Shown here one piece after another: positions 17,958-25,613 of a stretch of DNA of 64,000 nucleotides. The DNA is from Panacagrimonas sp963975245. GTDB taxonomy: Bacteria > Pseudomonadota > Gammaproteobacteria > Nevskiales > Nevskiaceae. Below the pieces are notes generated by a model. It saw only the letters and a list, made by a program, of their open reading frames with translations. It had not been told where the DNA came from and ran no database searches. Both the position numbers and the translations under genes were made by a program. Positions within the stretch are counted from its first letter, which is position 1. Each line of letters starts with the position of its first letter. Where the stretch lies: positions 1 to 64,000 of the forward strand of contig CAXBFJ010000004.1 of the NCBI GenBank assembly GCA_963975245.1. The letters run 5' to 3'.

Positions 17958-19244
17958 ATGAATCGCTGGTACTGGGCGGCGCTGGCCGCAGCATTTCCGG
18001 TTGTGGCCGGAGCACAGGAACTCAATAGCGGTGATACCGCCTGGATCATGACTTCGACCGCGCTGGTCCTGTTCATGACCCTGCCGGGCCTGGCCCTGTT
18101 CTATGGCGGCCTGGTCCGAACCAAGAACGTACTGTCGGTGCTGATGCAATGCTTTGCCATTGCCTGCATGGTGTCGATCATGTGGGTGCTGTTCCTCTAC
18201 AGCCTCACCTTTGGCGAAGGCGGCCCCTTCATTGGCGGCCTAGGCAAAGCCCTGTTCGCCGGCGTCGGAGAAGGCTCGCTCAGCGGCGGCATTCCGGAAA
18301 CATCTTTTTCAGCTTTCCAGATGACCTTTGCCATCATCACGCCAGCACTGGTGGTGGGCGGCTTTGCCGAGCGCATGAAATTCTCGGCCATGCTGCTGTT
18401 TTCAGCGTTGTGGGTCACGCTGGTCTATGCCCCTGTCTGCCATTGGGTGTGGGCAGAAGATGGCTGGCTGTTCAAGCTCGGGCTGCTCGACTTCGCCGGT
18501 GGCACCGTGGTTCACGTTACCGCTGGCGTCGCGGCTCTGGTTGCAGCCGTGGTCATGGGTCACCGCGACGGTTTCCCGCACTCGCCGATGCTGCCGCACA
18601 ACATGACCATGACCGTTACCGGCGCCGCCATGCTCTGGGTCGGCTGGTTCGGCTTCAACGGCGGCTCCGCACTGGCTGCGGATGGAAACGCCGCCATGGC
18701 CATTCTGGTCACACATGTTTCTGCTGCAGCCGGCGCCGCCACCTGGGCATTGGTGGAGTGGATTCGCTATGGCAAACCCTCGGCACTGGGCACCGTTACC
18801 GGCATGGTCGCAGGCCTGGGCACCATTACCCCGGCCTCGGGTTTCGTAGGCCCGGGAGGGGCGCTGGTCATCGGCGTTCTCGCGGGCTTTATCTGCTTCA
18901 ACGCCACCAATTTCATCAAGCGCAAGCTGGGTATCGACGACTCGCTGGATGTCTTCCCGGTTCACGGTGTCGGCGGCATTCTCGGCACCCTGCTCGCAGG
19001 CATCTTTGCGTCCTCGGCACTCGGTGTCTTCAGTGGGCAGGGCTTCGCATCCCCTGAAATCACCATCGGCTCGCAGATGCTGGTGCAGGCCACCGGCGTA
19101 TTGGCAACCATGGTCTACACAGCCATCGTGAGCTATGTGCTGCTCAAACTGGTTGGTATGCTGGTGGGATTGCGCGTCGCCCCCGACGAAGAAACCGTCG
19201 GTCTGGATCTCACACTGCACAACGAACGCGGGTACGACCTGTAA
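17958..19244 (+). CDS. amtB: Ammonium transporter AmtB
   Basis: 428 aa. Signal-like first segment ending AGAQEL, then 11 membrane helices. Diagnostic motifs: TSTALVLFMTLPGLALFYGGL with the recruitment-site aromatic, DFAGGTVVHVTAGVAALV with the first twin His, and FPVHGVGGILGTLLAGIF with the second. Strong ribosome binding site AGGAGGGG nine bases upstream. Regulated by GlnK, encoded 137 nt before. Confidence 0.97.
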   Translation: MNRWYWAALAAAFPVVAGAQELNSGDTAWIMTSTALVLFMTLPGLALFYGGLVRTKNVLSVLMQCFAIACMVSIMWVLFLYSLTFGEGGPFIGGLGKALFAGVGEGSLSGGIPETSFSAFQMTFAIITPALVVGGFAERMKFSAMLLFSALWVTLVYAPVCHWVWAEDGWLFKLGLLDFAGGTVVHVTAGVAALVAAVVMGHRDGFPHSPMLPHNMTMTVTGAAMLWVGWFGFNGGSALAADGNAAMAILVTHVSAAAGAATWALVEWIRYGKPSALGTVTGMVAGLGTITPASGFVGPGGALVIGVLAGFICFNATNFIKRKLGIDDSLDVFPVHGVGGILGTLLAGIFASSALGVFSGQGFASPEITIGSQMLVQATGVLATMVYTAIVSYVLLKLVGMLVGLRVAPDEETVGLDLTLHNERGYDL

Positions 19245-19245
19245 G

Positions 19246-19268
19246 GGGTCAGTTACAAGTTCTGACCC
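19246..19268. terminator. Perfect 7-bp hairpin after amtB (terminator or REP-like element)
   Basis: GGGTCAG pairs with CTGACCC around a 9-nt loop, one base after the amtB stop and just before the convergent gene's stop at 19272. There is no T-run. The GGGTCAG...CTGACCC form resembles gammaproteobacterial REP-type intergenic hairpins; I see only this copy. Confidence 0.45.
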
Positions 19269-19271
19269 ATC

Positions 19272-20240
19272 TCACTCCAGGCCCTGGCCCGGAGTGGGAT
19301 GGGCAAATTTATCTTCAGCCTGAAGACTGAAACCCAATAGCACAGGCCAGTCCGCCGTTCGATACAAACGGATATTGCGCAGAAGAACATCGCTGGCGGG
19401 ATCAATCTGCGCGCGGAAAACCTCAGGATTGCGAATCAGGCGCCGCAGCGCCTGATCAGATTGCGGCTCCCACTTCCACAAGTCCTTGCTGCGAAGCTGC
19501 GCCAGCCGATTGATGAGCGCCTGCTCCCAGACTTCCGGCCGCAGTTTGGCCCGTTCCACTGCCACTTTTTTGCCGCGCGCCAAAAGGCCAGCGTCGGCAA
19601 AGTCCAGAACAACTTTGCGCAAGACAATCTGGTCCTGGGCCCGCGTGAACACACCGGGCGTGCCCTCCAGCTGTGCGTCTATGAAGGCATGCCCCATGTC
19701 CGGCGCCAGTGCATTGACCCTGAGCAGCGCCAGATTGGCCTCGCTGATGTATCGCGCCTCGAACTCTACGTCCATGCTGATCTGCGCGTAGCCCATGTCC
19801 GCCAGTCTGGGCAGCTCATGGTCTGCAGGATGCGGTTGGGTCACCGGCGGCGCATGGGATTCGGCCACCGGAATTTCGAGTCCGTGGATCATGCCGTGGA
19901 TGAACTCAAGCTCGCCATCGCCATCCAGACGCAGGGACTTGACCTCCAACTCACGGACGAAGAATTTCTGCCCCTGGGGAATCTGCATGCTCAGGCCAAG
20001 CAGTCCGTCCGATTCAAAACTGAGCCCCCAGACGCGCCCGCCGCCCCAGAGATAAGGCCACAGGCGCTCGTAGCGCAGTTTGCCATGCGGCACCAAACGC
20101 GAAACCAGCTTGGCGGCTTCCGCGTGGGCACGATTCACCATCCACCATTGGCCGACGCCGGCGCAGATCGCAAGAACCAGCATCGCGCGCCACAAGAACG
20201 TGAAGAGTTTCATCAGCCAATTGTATGGGCTGTTTTTCAT
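19272..20240 (-). CDS. Hypothetical membrane-anchored periplasmic protein
   Basis: 322 aa from the ATG at 20240; ATGs at 20255 and 20213 are alternatives, none with a strong ribosome binding site. One N-terminal membrane helix (LFTFLWRAMLVLAICAGVG) is followed by a periplasmic domain of alternating strands. Phrases such as LRLDGDGELEFIHGMIHGLEIP suggest an AsmA/DUF945-like beta-sheet repeat, but I cannot assign a family. The C-terminal 120 residues are richer in charged helix. Convergent with amtB. Confidence 0.7.
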   Translation of the reverse strand: MKNSPYNWLMKLFTFLWRAMLVLAICAGVGQWWMVNRAHAEAAKLVSRLVPHGKLRYERLWPYLWGGGRVWGLSFESDGLLGLSMQIPQGQKFFVRELEVKSLRLDGDGELEFIHGMIHGLEIPVAESHAPPVTQPHPADHELPRLADMGYAQISMDVEFEARYISEANLALLRVNALAPDMGHAFIDAQLEGTPGVFTRAQDQIVLRKVVLDFADAGLLARGKKVAVERAKLRPEVWEQALINRLAQLRSKDLWKWEPQSDQALRRLIRNPEVFRAQIDPASDVLLRNIRLYRTADWPVLLGFSLQAEDKFAHPTPGQGLE

Positions 20241-20379
20241 AACGCACTGCAGCATCGGGATGCGACAGAGGCCGCCTATAGCCGTTACACCCCGAAAACC
20301 ATGCCGAAAAGCCGCGCCGGTCGTGCGCGCCGGATTTCTGAACTAGACTGCAGGTTCTGCGGAATCCGGAAACAAGACA

Positions 20380-20775
20380 ATGCGCGCTGCGATCCTGGCC
20401 CTTTGCCTGCTCACCATTTGCGGCACCAGCAATGCCGAGAAAATTTTTCGCTGGAACAATGCGGATGGCAAGACCGTCTATGGCGACTTGCCTCCCTCCG
20501 GCGCAAAGAATGTGGTTCAGATTGATCGCCGGACGGCACGTGACAACAAGACACAGGCTCCGGACGCGAGCGAAATCGCAGCGAGCCAGATTGACGCACG
20601 CAGCGCCGAGTGTGACCAGAAACGCAGCCAGCTGGAAACCTATCGCAACGCATCGCGTCTGGTCGAGAAAGACAGCCTGGGCAACGAAAGGGAGTACACG
20701 GCAGAGGAGAAGGCGCTGCTGATCGGTCGCACAGAAGTGGAGATCGACGTACTTTGTGGCGGCGTCGAAGAGTAG
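20380..20775 (+). CDS. DUF4124 domain exported protein
   Basis: 131 aa. Signal peptide (MRAAILALCLLTICGTSNA, cut after SNA), then the short DUF4124 module KIFRWNNADGKTVYGDLPP. This domain is common in small periplasmic proteins of gammaproteobacteria; function unknown. The C-terminus is helical and charged (ESE-type RSQLETYRNASRL). A second DUF4124 gene follows 12 nt later and has a matching ending (SxLG/GN.Y..... VEID/EY CG), so this is likely a tandem duplication in one transcript. Confidence 0.82.
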   Translation: MRAAILALCLLTICGTSNAEKIFRWNNADGKTVYGDLPPSGAKNVVQIDRRTARDNKTQAPDASEIAASQIDARSAECDQKRSQLETYRNASRLVEKDSLGNEREYTAEEKALLIGRTEVEIDVLCGGVEE

Positions 20776-20787
20776 TCGGAGCAGCCT

Positions 20788-21258
20788 ATGCGATCTTGTC
20801 GTTTTCTGAGCCTCGCGCTCGCTGCGCTGTCTGCGTCCTTCATCCAGATTGCCAGTGCAGGTGGCGTGTATCGCTGGGTCGACAAGAACGGCGTGGTCCA
20901 TTACGACGATACCAACACCGTCGCCGAGCGCGTCACCCGCGATATCTTCAAACAGGATATTCCCGACCGCCCCGACTGGGACGGCGTAGTGCCACCCGAG
21001 TTGGTGGAAGAAGTGGCTCAGCGCTGCAGCCACGCACGCGAGCGACTGGCCAACTACAGCGCAGCACCGGTGATCTACGGACGCGACCCTAGTGGCAACG
21101 TCTACCAGCTGTCGAGCACGCAAGCCCGGCTCATGCTGGCGGAAATTTCAGCCGAGGCCGATGAGTACTGCGGCCCGGACGCGCCGCGTCGCATCTACAT
21201 GCAGCGCAAGGCCGAAGCCGAGGCCGAAAGGGAACGCCGCGCAGCCGTGCGTCGGTGA
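20788..21258 (+). CDS. DUF4124 domain exported protein, second copy
   Basis: 156 aa. Signal peptide ending QIASA, then DUF4124 (GGVYRWVDKNGVVHYDDTN). It keeps the same layout as its upstream neighbour: DUF4124, a basic linker, a Cys followed by RERL-type helix, GN-Y motif and a late Cys-Gly. The single Cys pair could form a disulfide in the periplasm. Function unknown. Confidence 0.82.
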   Translation: MRSCRFLSLALAALSASFIQIASAGGVYRWVDKNGVVHYDDTNTVAERVTRDIFKQDIPDRPDWDGVVPPELVEEVAQRCSHARERLANYSAAPVIYGRDPSGNVYQLSSTQARLMLAEISAEADEYCGPDAPRRIYMQRKAEAEAERERRAAVRR

Positions 21259-21311
21259 ATTATCCGGCAGCACCACACCGCTGCCCAAGGCCATGATGGA
21301 GCCTCGCGGTC

Positions 21312-23195
21312 ATGAGTGAGAAGAGCCAATTCAGCCTGTTGCGTGCGCGACGCTTTGCTCCGTTTTTTGTGACCCAGACGCTGGGCGCCTTCAATGACAA
21401 TGTCTTCAAGAACGCGCTGATAATTCTGGTCACGTTTGGCATCGCGGGCTTGAGCATTGAGCAGATCAATGTCTACGTGAACCTCGCGGCCGGATTCTTC
21501 ATCCTGCCCTTCTTCCTGTTCTCCGCAACAGCAGGCCAGATTGCGGAGAAGATCGAGAAATCCAGACTGATTCGCGCACTCAAGATTTCCGAGGTCCTGA
21601 TCATGGCCCTGGGTGCACTGGCGCTCTGGAGCGCGAACCTGTTCTTTCTGATGTTCGTCTTGTTTCTGATGGGCGCACAGTCTTCGATCTTTGGCCCGGT
21701 GAAATACTCGATTCTCCCGCAGGCCCTGCACGAGTCAGAACTGATCGGCGGCAATGCCATGGTCGAGGCAGCGACTTTCCTGGCCATCCTGCTCGGCACG
21801 CTGGTCGGCGGCTGGTTGATTGCGCAGCAAGGCGGGGCCTTCGCCGTGGGCGGCTGTGTCTTGCTGATTGCGGCCGCTGGCTATTGGGTGTCGCGTGGCA
21901 TTCCTCCGGCGCCGGCGGGCGCGCCAGATTTGAAGATCAACTGGAACCCGCTGACAGAAACCTGGCGCAATCTGAAGTTCATGCAGACCAATCGCACGGT
22001 GTTTCTGTCGGTGCTGGGCATTTCCTGGTTCTGGTTGTATGGCGCCACATTTCTTTCACAGCTTCCGAGCTACACCAAAGTGGTTCTGGGCGGAAACGAG
22101 CAGGTGGTCACCCTTCTGCTGACCGTGTTCTCACTGGGAATCGGCCTGGGTTCGCTGCTTTGCGAGCGTCTGTCGGGTCACAAGGTCGAAATGGGTCTGG
22201 TGCCATTAGGGTCCATCGGACTGACTGTGTTTGGCATCGACCTCTACTTCGCCGCGCATGGCGTCGCCCAGCAGACCGGGCTGGGAGCCGCTGAATTTCT
22301 GGCGCAACCGGGTAATCTGCGGGTACTGACTGACCTGCTCCTGACCGGCATCTTTGGCGGCCTCTACATCGTGCCGCTGTATGCCCTCATCCAGACCCGA
22401 TCAGAGCCTTCGCATCGATCACGCATCATTGCAGGCAACAACATTCTCAATGCGCTGTTCATGGTCGCCGCTGCAATCGTGTCGATCCTGCTGCTGCGCG
22501 CGGGTTTAAGTATTCCGGAATTGTTACTCACCGTTGCCGTGATGAACGCCGCCGTGGCGCTGTTCATCTACACCCTGCTGCCGGAATTCCTGATGCGTTT
22601 CATCGTCTGGATTCTGATCAACTTGCTGTACCGGATTCGCACGCGCGGACTGGAGAACGTGCCCGACGAGGGCGCCGCCATCGTGACCTGCAATCATGTG
22701 AGCTTTGTTGATGCGCTGATTCTGGGTGGCACGATTCGCCGACCCGTGCGCTTCGTCGTGTACCACAAGATTTTTCGCATTCCGTTTCTCAACTTTATTT
22801 TCCGCACGGCGCGCACCATTCCCATTGCACCGGCACGCGAAGATGCTGCGCTACTGGAGCGGGCTTATGCGGACATCGAGCAGGCTTTGCGTGACGGCGA
22901 ACTGATCGGCATTTTTCCCGAAGGCGGCCTGACACCAGACGGCGAGATCCAGGAGTTCAAACCGGGGATCGAAAAAATCCTGGCCAAAACACCGGTGCCG
23001 GTCGTGCCGATGGCGGTGCGCGGCTTGTGGCAGAGCATGTGGTCCCGGCGGGCGAGCAAGATGGGCCGGTCGCGGCTGCCGCGCCGCTTCCGGGCCCGCA
23101 TCGAATTGATTGCCGGCGAACCTATGCCTGGCGATAAGCTGCGCGCATCGGATCTGGAAGTCCGAGTCCGTCAGTTGCGCGGCGCAGACTCCTGA
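21312..23195 (+). CDS. MFS transporter-acyltransferase fusion (LplT-PlsC type)
   Basis: 627 aa. Residues about 1-420 are a 12-helix MFS permease similar to the lysophospholipid flippase LplT (RARRFAPFFVTQTLGAFNDNVFKNAL is the characteristic N-terminal loop). Residues about 430-620 are a PlsC acyltransferase with NHVSFVD (HX4D catalytic site) and FPEGGLTPDG (glycerol-phosphate binding). Unlike E. coli Aas there is no acyl-ACP synthetase domain in this chain. Likely role: moves lysophospholipid across the inner membrane and re-acylates it. Known fusion in gammaproteobacteria; exact substrate is inference. Confidence 0.9.
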   Translation: MSEKSQFSLLRARRFAPFFVTQTLGAFNDNVFKNALIILVTFGIAGLSIEQINVYVNLAAGFFILPFFLFSATAGQIAEKIEKSRLIRALKISEVLIMALGALALWSANLFFLMFVLFLMGAQSSIFGPVKYSILPQALHESELIGGNAMVEAATFLAILLGTLVGGWLIAQQGGAFAVGGCVLLIAAAGYWVSRGIPPAPAGAPDLKINWNPLTETWRNLKFMQTNRTVFLSVLGISWFWLYGATFLSQLPSYTKVVLGGNEQVVTLLLTVFSLGIGLGSLLCERLSGHKVEMGLVPLGSIGLTVFGIDLYFAAHGVAQQTGLGAAEFLAQPGNLRVLTDLLLTGIFGGLYIVPLYALIQTRSEPSHRSRIIAGNNILNALFMVAAAIVSILLLRAGLSIPELLLTVAVMNAAVALFIYTLLPEFLMRFIVWILINLLYRIRTRGLENVPDEGAAIVTCNHVSFVDALILGGTIRRPVRFVVYHKIFRIPFLNFIFRTARTIPIAPAREDAALLERAYADIEQALRDGELIGIFPEGGLTPDGEIQEFKPGIEKILAKTPVPVVPMAVRGLWQSMWSRRASKMGRSRLPRRFRARIELIAGEPMPGDKLRASDLEVRVRQLRGADS

Positions 23196-23215
23196 TCCCT
23201 TGCGTGTCGCCCGTC

Positions 23216-24034
23216 CTATTCGGGCTTCTGGAACTTGAGGGTCATGCGGTCGGATTCGCCAATTGCGATGTACTTTTCGCGATCCTCGTCACCCATGCGC
23301 AGGCTCGGCGGCAGCGACCACACCCCTTTCGGGTGTCTGGCCGTATCTGCAGGATTGGCATTGATCTGCGAGCGCTCCACCAGTTTGAAACCTGCGTCCT
23401 CGGCCAGCCGGATCACATAGGCCTCGGTCATGTAACCCGAGATTTTCATCTCGTCGACCGTGGTTCCTTCAGGCGCCCGATGCTCGACCACACCGAGAAT
23501 ACCGCCCGGCTTCAGTGCCTTGAAAAAGGATTGGAACATGGCTTCTGCATAATCGCCCTTGAGCCAGTTGTGGACATTGCGAAAGGTCAGGACGCGGTCA
23601 GCACTCGACGCTGGCGCGGCCGTCCACTGATCGGGAGTCCCCAACTGAGTGATCAGGGGCTTTCCATAAATTTCCGGCTTTCCAGCAAAACGCGCAGTCA
23701 GTTGATCCATCAGATCAATCCGCCACTGCGGCGCACTGTCGGGATCGGTCACAAAGCCAGCTACCACGTAGCTGCCCTTGTCGCGCAGCAGCGGCGCGAG
23801 GATGTCGGCATACCAGCCACCGCCCGGCCAGATTTCCACCACATTCATCTCGGGCTTCACATCAAAGAAAGCCAGGGTCTGCGCAGGATGACGGTAAACA
23901 TCGCGCGCCACGTCCTTGGCATCGCGGTGCGCACCGGCCACGGCGTCCTCAATGGGAGAGGCCGCGTTTGCAGACGCAAAGATGCTGGCAAGGGCAAGGC
24001 TCAGACCGACAGTGAGATTTTTCAGATTGGACAT
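23216..24034 (-). CDS. Exported methyltransferase-like protein (COG4798 type)
   Basis: 272 aa. Cleavable signal peptide (LTVGLSLALASIFASANA), then a class I SAM methyltransferase fold with motif I VVEIWPGGGWYADIL and KPGGILGVVEHRAP. Export of a SAM-fold enzyme is odd because SAM is not known in the periplasm; this family is nevertheless consistently exported and its function is unknown. Convergent with the MFS-PlsC fusion. Confidence 0.82.
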   Translation of the reverse strand: MSNLKNLTVGLSLALASIFASANAASPIEDAVAGAHRDAKDVARDVYRHPAQTLAFFDVKPEMNVVEIWPGGGWYADILAPLLRDKGSYVVAGFVTDPDSAPQWRIDLMDQLTARFAGKPEIYGKPLITQLGTPDQWTAAPASSADRVLTFRNVHNWLKGDYAEAMFQSFFKALKPGGILGVVEHRAPEGTTVDEMKISGYMTEAYVIRLAEDAGFKLVERSQINANPADTARHPKGVWSLPPSLRMGDEDREKYIAIGESDRMTLKFQKPE

Positions 24035-24136
24035 GGTGGGGGCTCAATGCTGTTACATATGGATTTGTTGGAACACCGCAGCACCGCTTGGTTCCAAACC
24101 CCTGGCCAGAGGTAGTGCGCGCCGTGTCGTGCAGCT

Positions 24137-25390
24137 TCAGTCGCTACTGACTTCATAGACCTGCCACGGCTCAGGAACGCCCTTGAATTCATGCATGCCG
24201 CGTTCGATGAACTGAATTCCCGAGCCGCCCACCAGATCGCGTACGGTGCGTGACACCAGGACCTGATCAGCCAGCGCAATACCACTGACCCGCGACGCGA
24301 TATGCACCGCGATTCCACGGACGGTGTCGCGTTCGAGTTCAATCTCGCCAGAGTGCAGTCCCGCCCGCAGATGCAGGCCCAGCGTCTTGACCTCCTTGAC
24401 GATGGACTCAGCGCAGTAAATGGCCTGCGCTGGGCGGTCAAAGATGGCGAGAAATCCGTCACCCGCGGTGCCAATCTCGCGCCCGCCAAAGCGCTTCAAC
24501 TCTCGGCGGGTGGCCTCTTCCTGCCGTGCCAGAAGGCCGCGCCAGGCCTTGTCACCCATCTGCGCGGCCTGTGCGGTGGAATTGGCCAGGTCGGTGAACA
24601 GAATGGTTGCGACCAAGCGGTCATTTTGCGGCGCAAGGGCAGAACCGCCGAGCATGCCGGTCAGCGCGCCGTGCTGGGTGATCTCTCGAAGAATGTGCCG
24701 ACGCAGGAAGTTCTCCCGGTCAGCGCTCTCGAACAAATACTGCGCGACCGATCCCATCACGATCATCAAGGCCAGAAAGAACAGCTCGTAGCCCCATGTC
24801 TTTCCAGAAAGACCGCCCAGCCAGCCACCGTACATGTAAATCAGAAAAATGCCGATAGTGGTCAGCAAAGCCGTCCGGAACAGCAATCCGCTGAAAACAA
24901 AACAATGGATACAAATGAAGATCAGGCCTTCATAGCGACGGTCGATTCCGAAATGCTGTGCCACGCACTCGATGGCAGTGACGCCAGCGCCAAAAATCAG
25001 GTACGTCAGCACCACCAGCGGCGTCAGCGTTTTTCGAGACACCCGATAGCTCGCCAAGGTCGTCAGCATCATGCTGACGATGATGATGACCCGCAGGCCC
25101 AACCCCCAGTTGGCCGCTGGGCCGGACTCGGTCAAAAGGCGAATGCTCAAAAACAGCAGGTAGAGCCCGATGGCGACACCAAGACCCACACGCAGACGCG
25201 AAAGGCTGCGCTCAAAATTGTCGTCACGAAACTCTGCCTCTATGGACGGCGCGAAACGCAGCGAGCCTACACCCTGCCCCAACTGCGCCACATACAACAG
25301 ACGCTCAACCTGTACCGCCCCGCCCAGATCACCCGACTCGGATGTTTCAGCGCCACGGGGTTTCTCTGCAATCCACGATGGTTCCGACAT
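24137..25390 (-). CDS. Membrane-bound class III adenylate/guanylate cyclase
   Basis: 417 aa from the ATG at 25390 (AAAGGGA ribosome binding site). About six membrane helices between residues 60 and 230, then a class III cyclase domain. Metal-binding Asp residues are seen in TILFTDLANST and GTAGDGFLAIF. The transition-state region reads GIAVHIASRV: His stands where most cyclases have Asn, a variant frequent in bacterial CHB-type cyclases. It should make cAMP, and a Crp protein is encoded 32 kb away. Other nucleotide products cannot be excluded. Confidence 0.88.
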   Translation of the reverse strand: MSEPSWIAEKPRGAETSESGDLGGAVQVERLLYVAQLGQGVGSLRFAPSIEAEFRDDNFERSLSRLRVGLGVAIGLYLLFLSIRLLTESGPAANWGLGLRVIIIVSMMLTTLASYRVSRKTLTPLVVLTYLIFGAGVTAIECVAQHFGIDRRYEGLIFICIHCFVFSGLLFRTALLTTIGIFLIYMYGGWLGGLSGKTWGYELFFLALMIVMGSVAQYLFESADRENFLRRHILREITQHGALTGMLGGSALAPQNDRLVATILFTDLANSTAQAAQMGDKAWRGLLARQEEATRRELKRFGGREIGTAGDGFLAIFDRPAQAIYCAESIVKEVKTLGLHLRAGLHSGEIELERDTVRGIAVHIASRVSGIALADQVLVSRTVRDLVGGSGIQFIERGMHEFKGVPEPWQVYEVSSD

Positions 25391-25613
25391 CACAGTTCCC
25401 TTTCTCCCGGCACCTATCGTAGCGCCTCACCCAAAGGGACGGCAGCAGGGGTGGATACGCAGCGCACGAAAAGTCGCTCGATTTCTCCAAACTCCGATGG
25501 CGGCACCGGCGTACACTTTTGGTGCGCCGCCCGAGAAATGGGCAAGCTCGGACGTGCGTGTCACCGCTGTGTAGCAAGCAGATACAGACCAGACCAACTT
25601 CAAGGAAGCTCGT

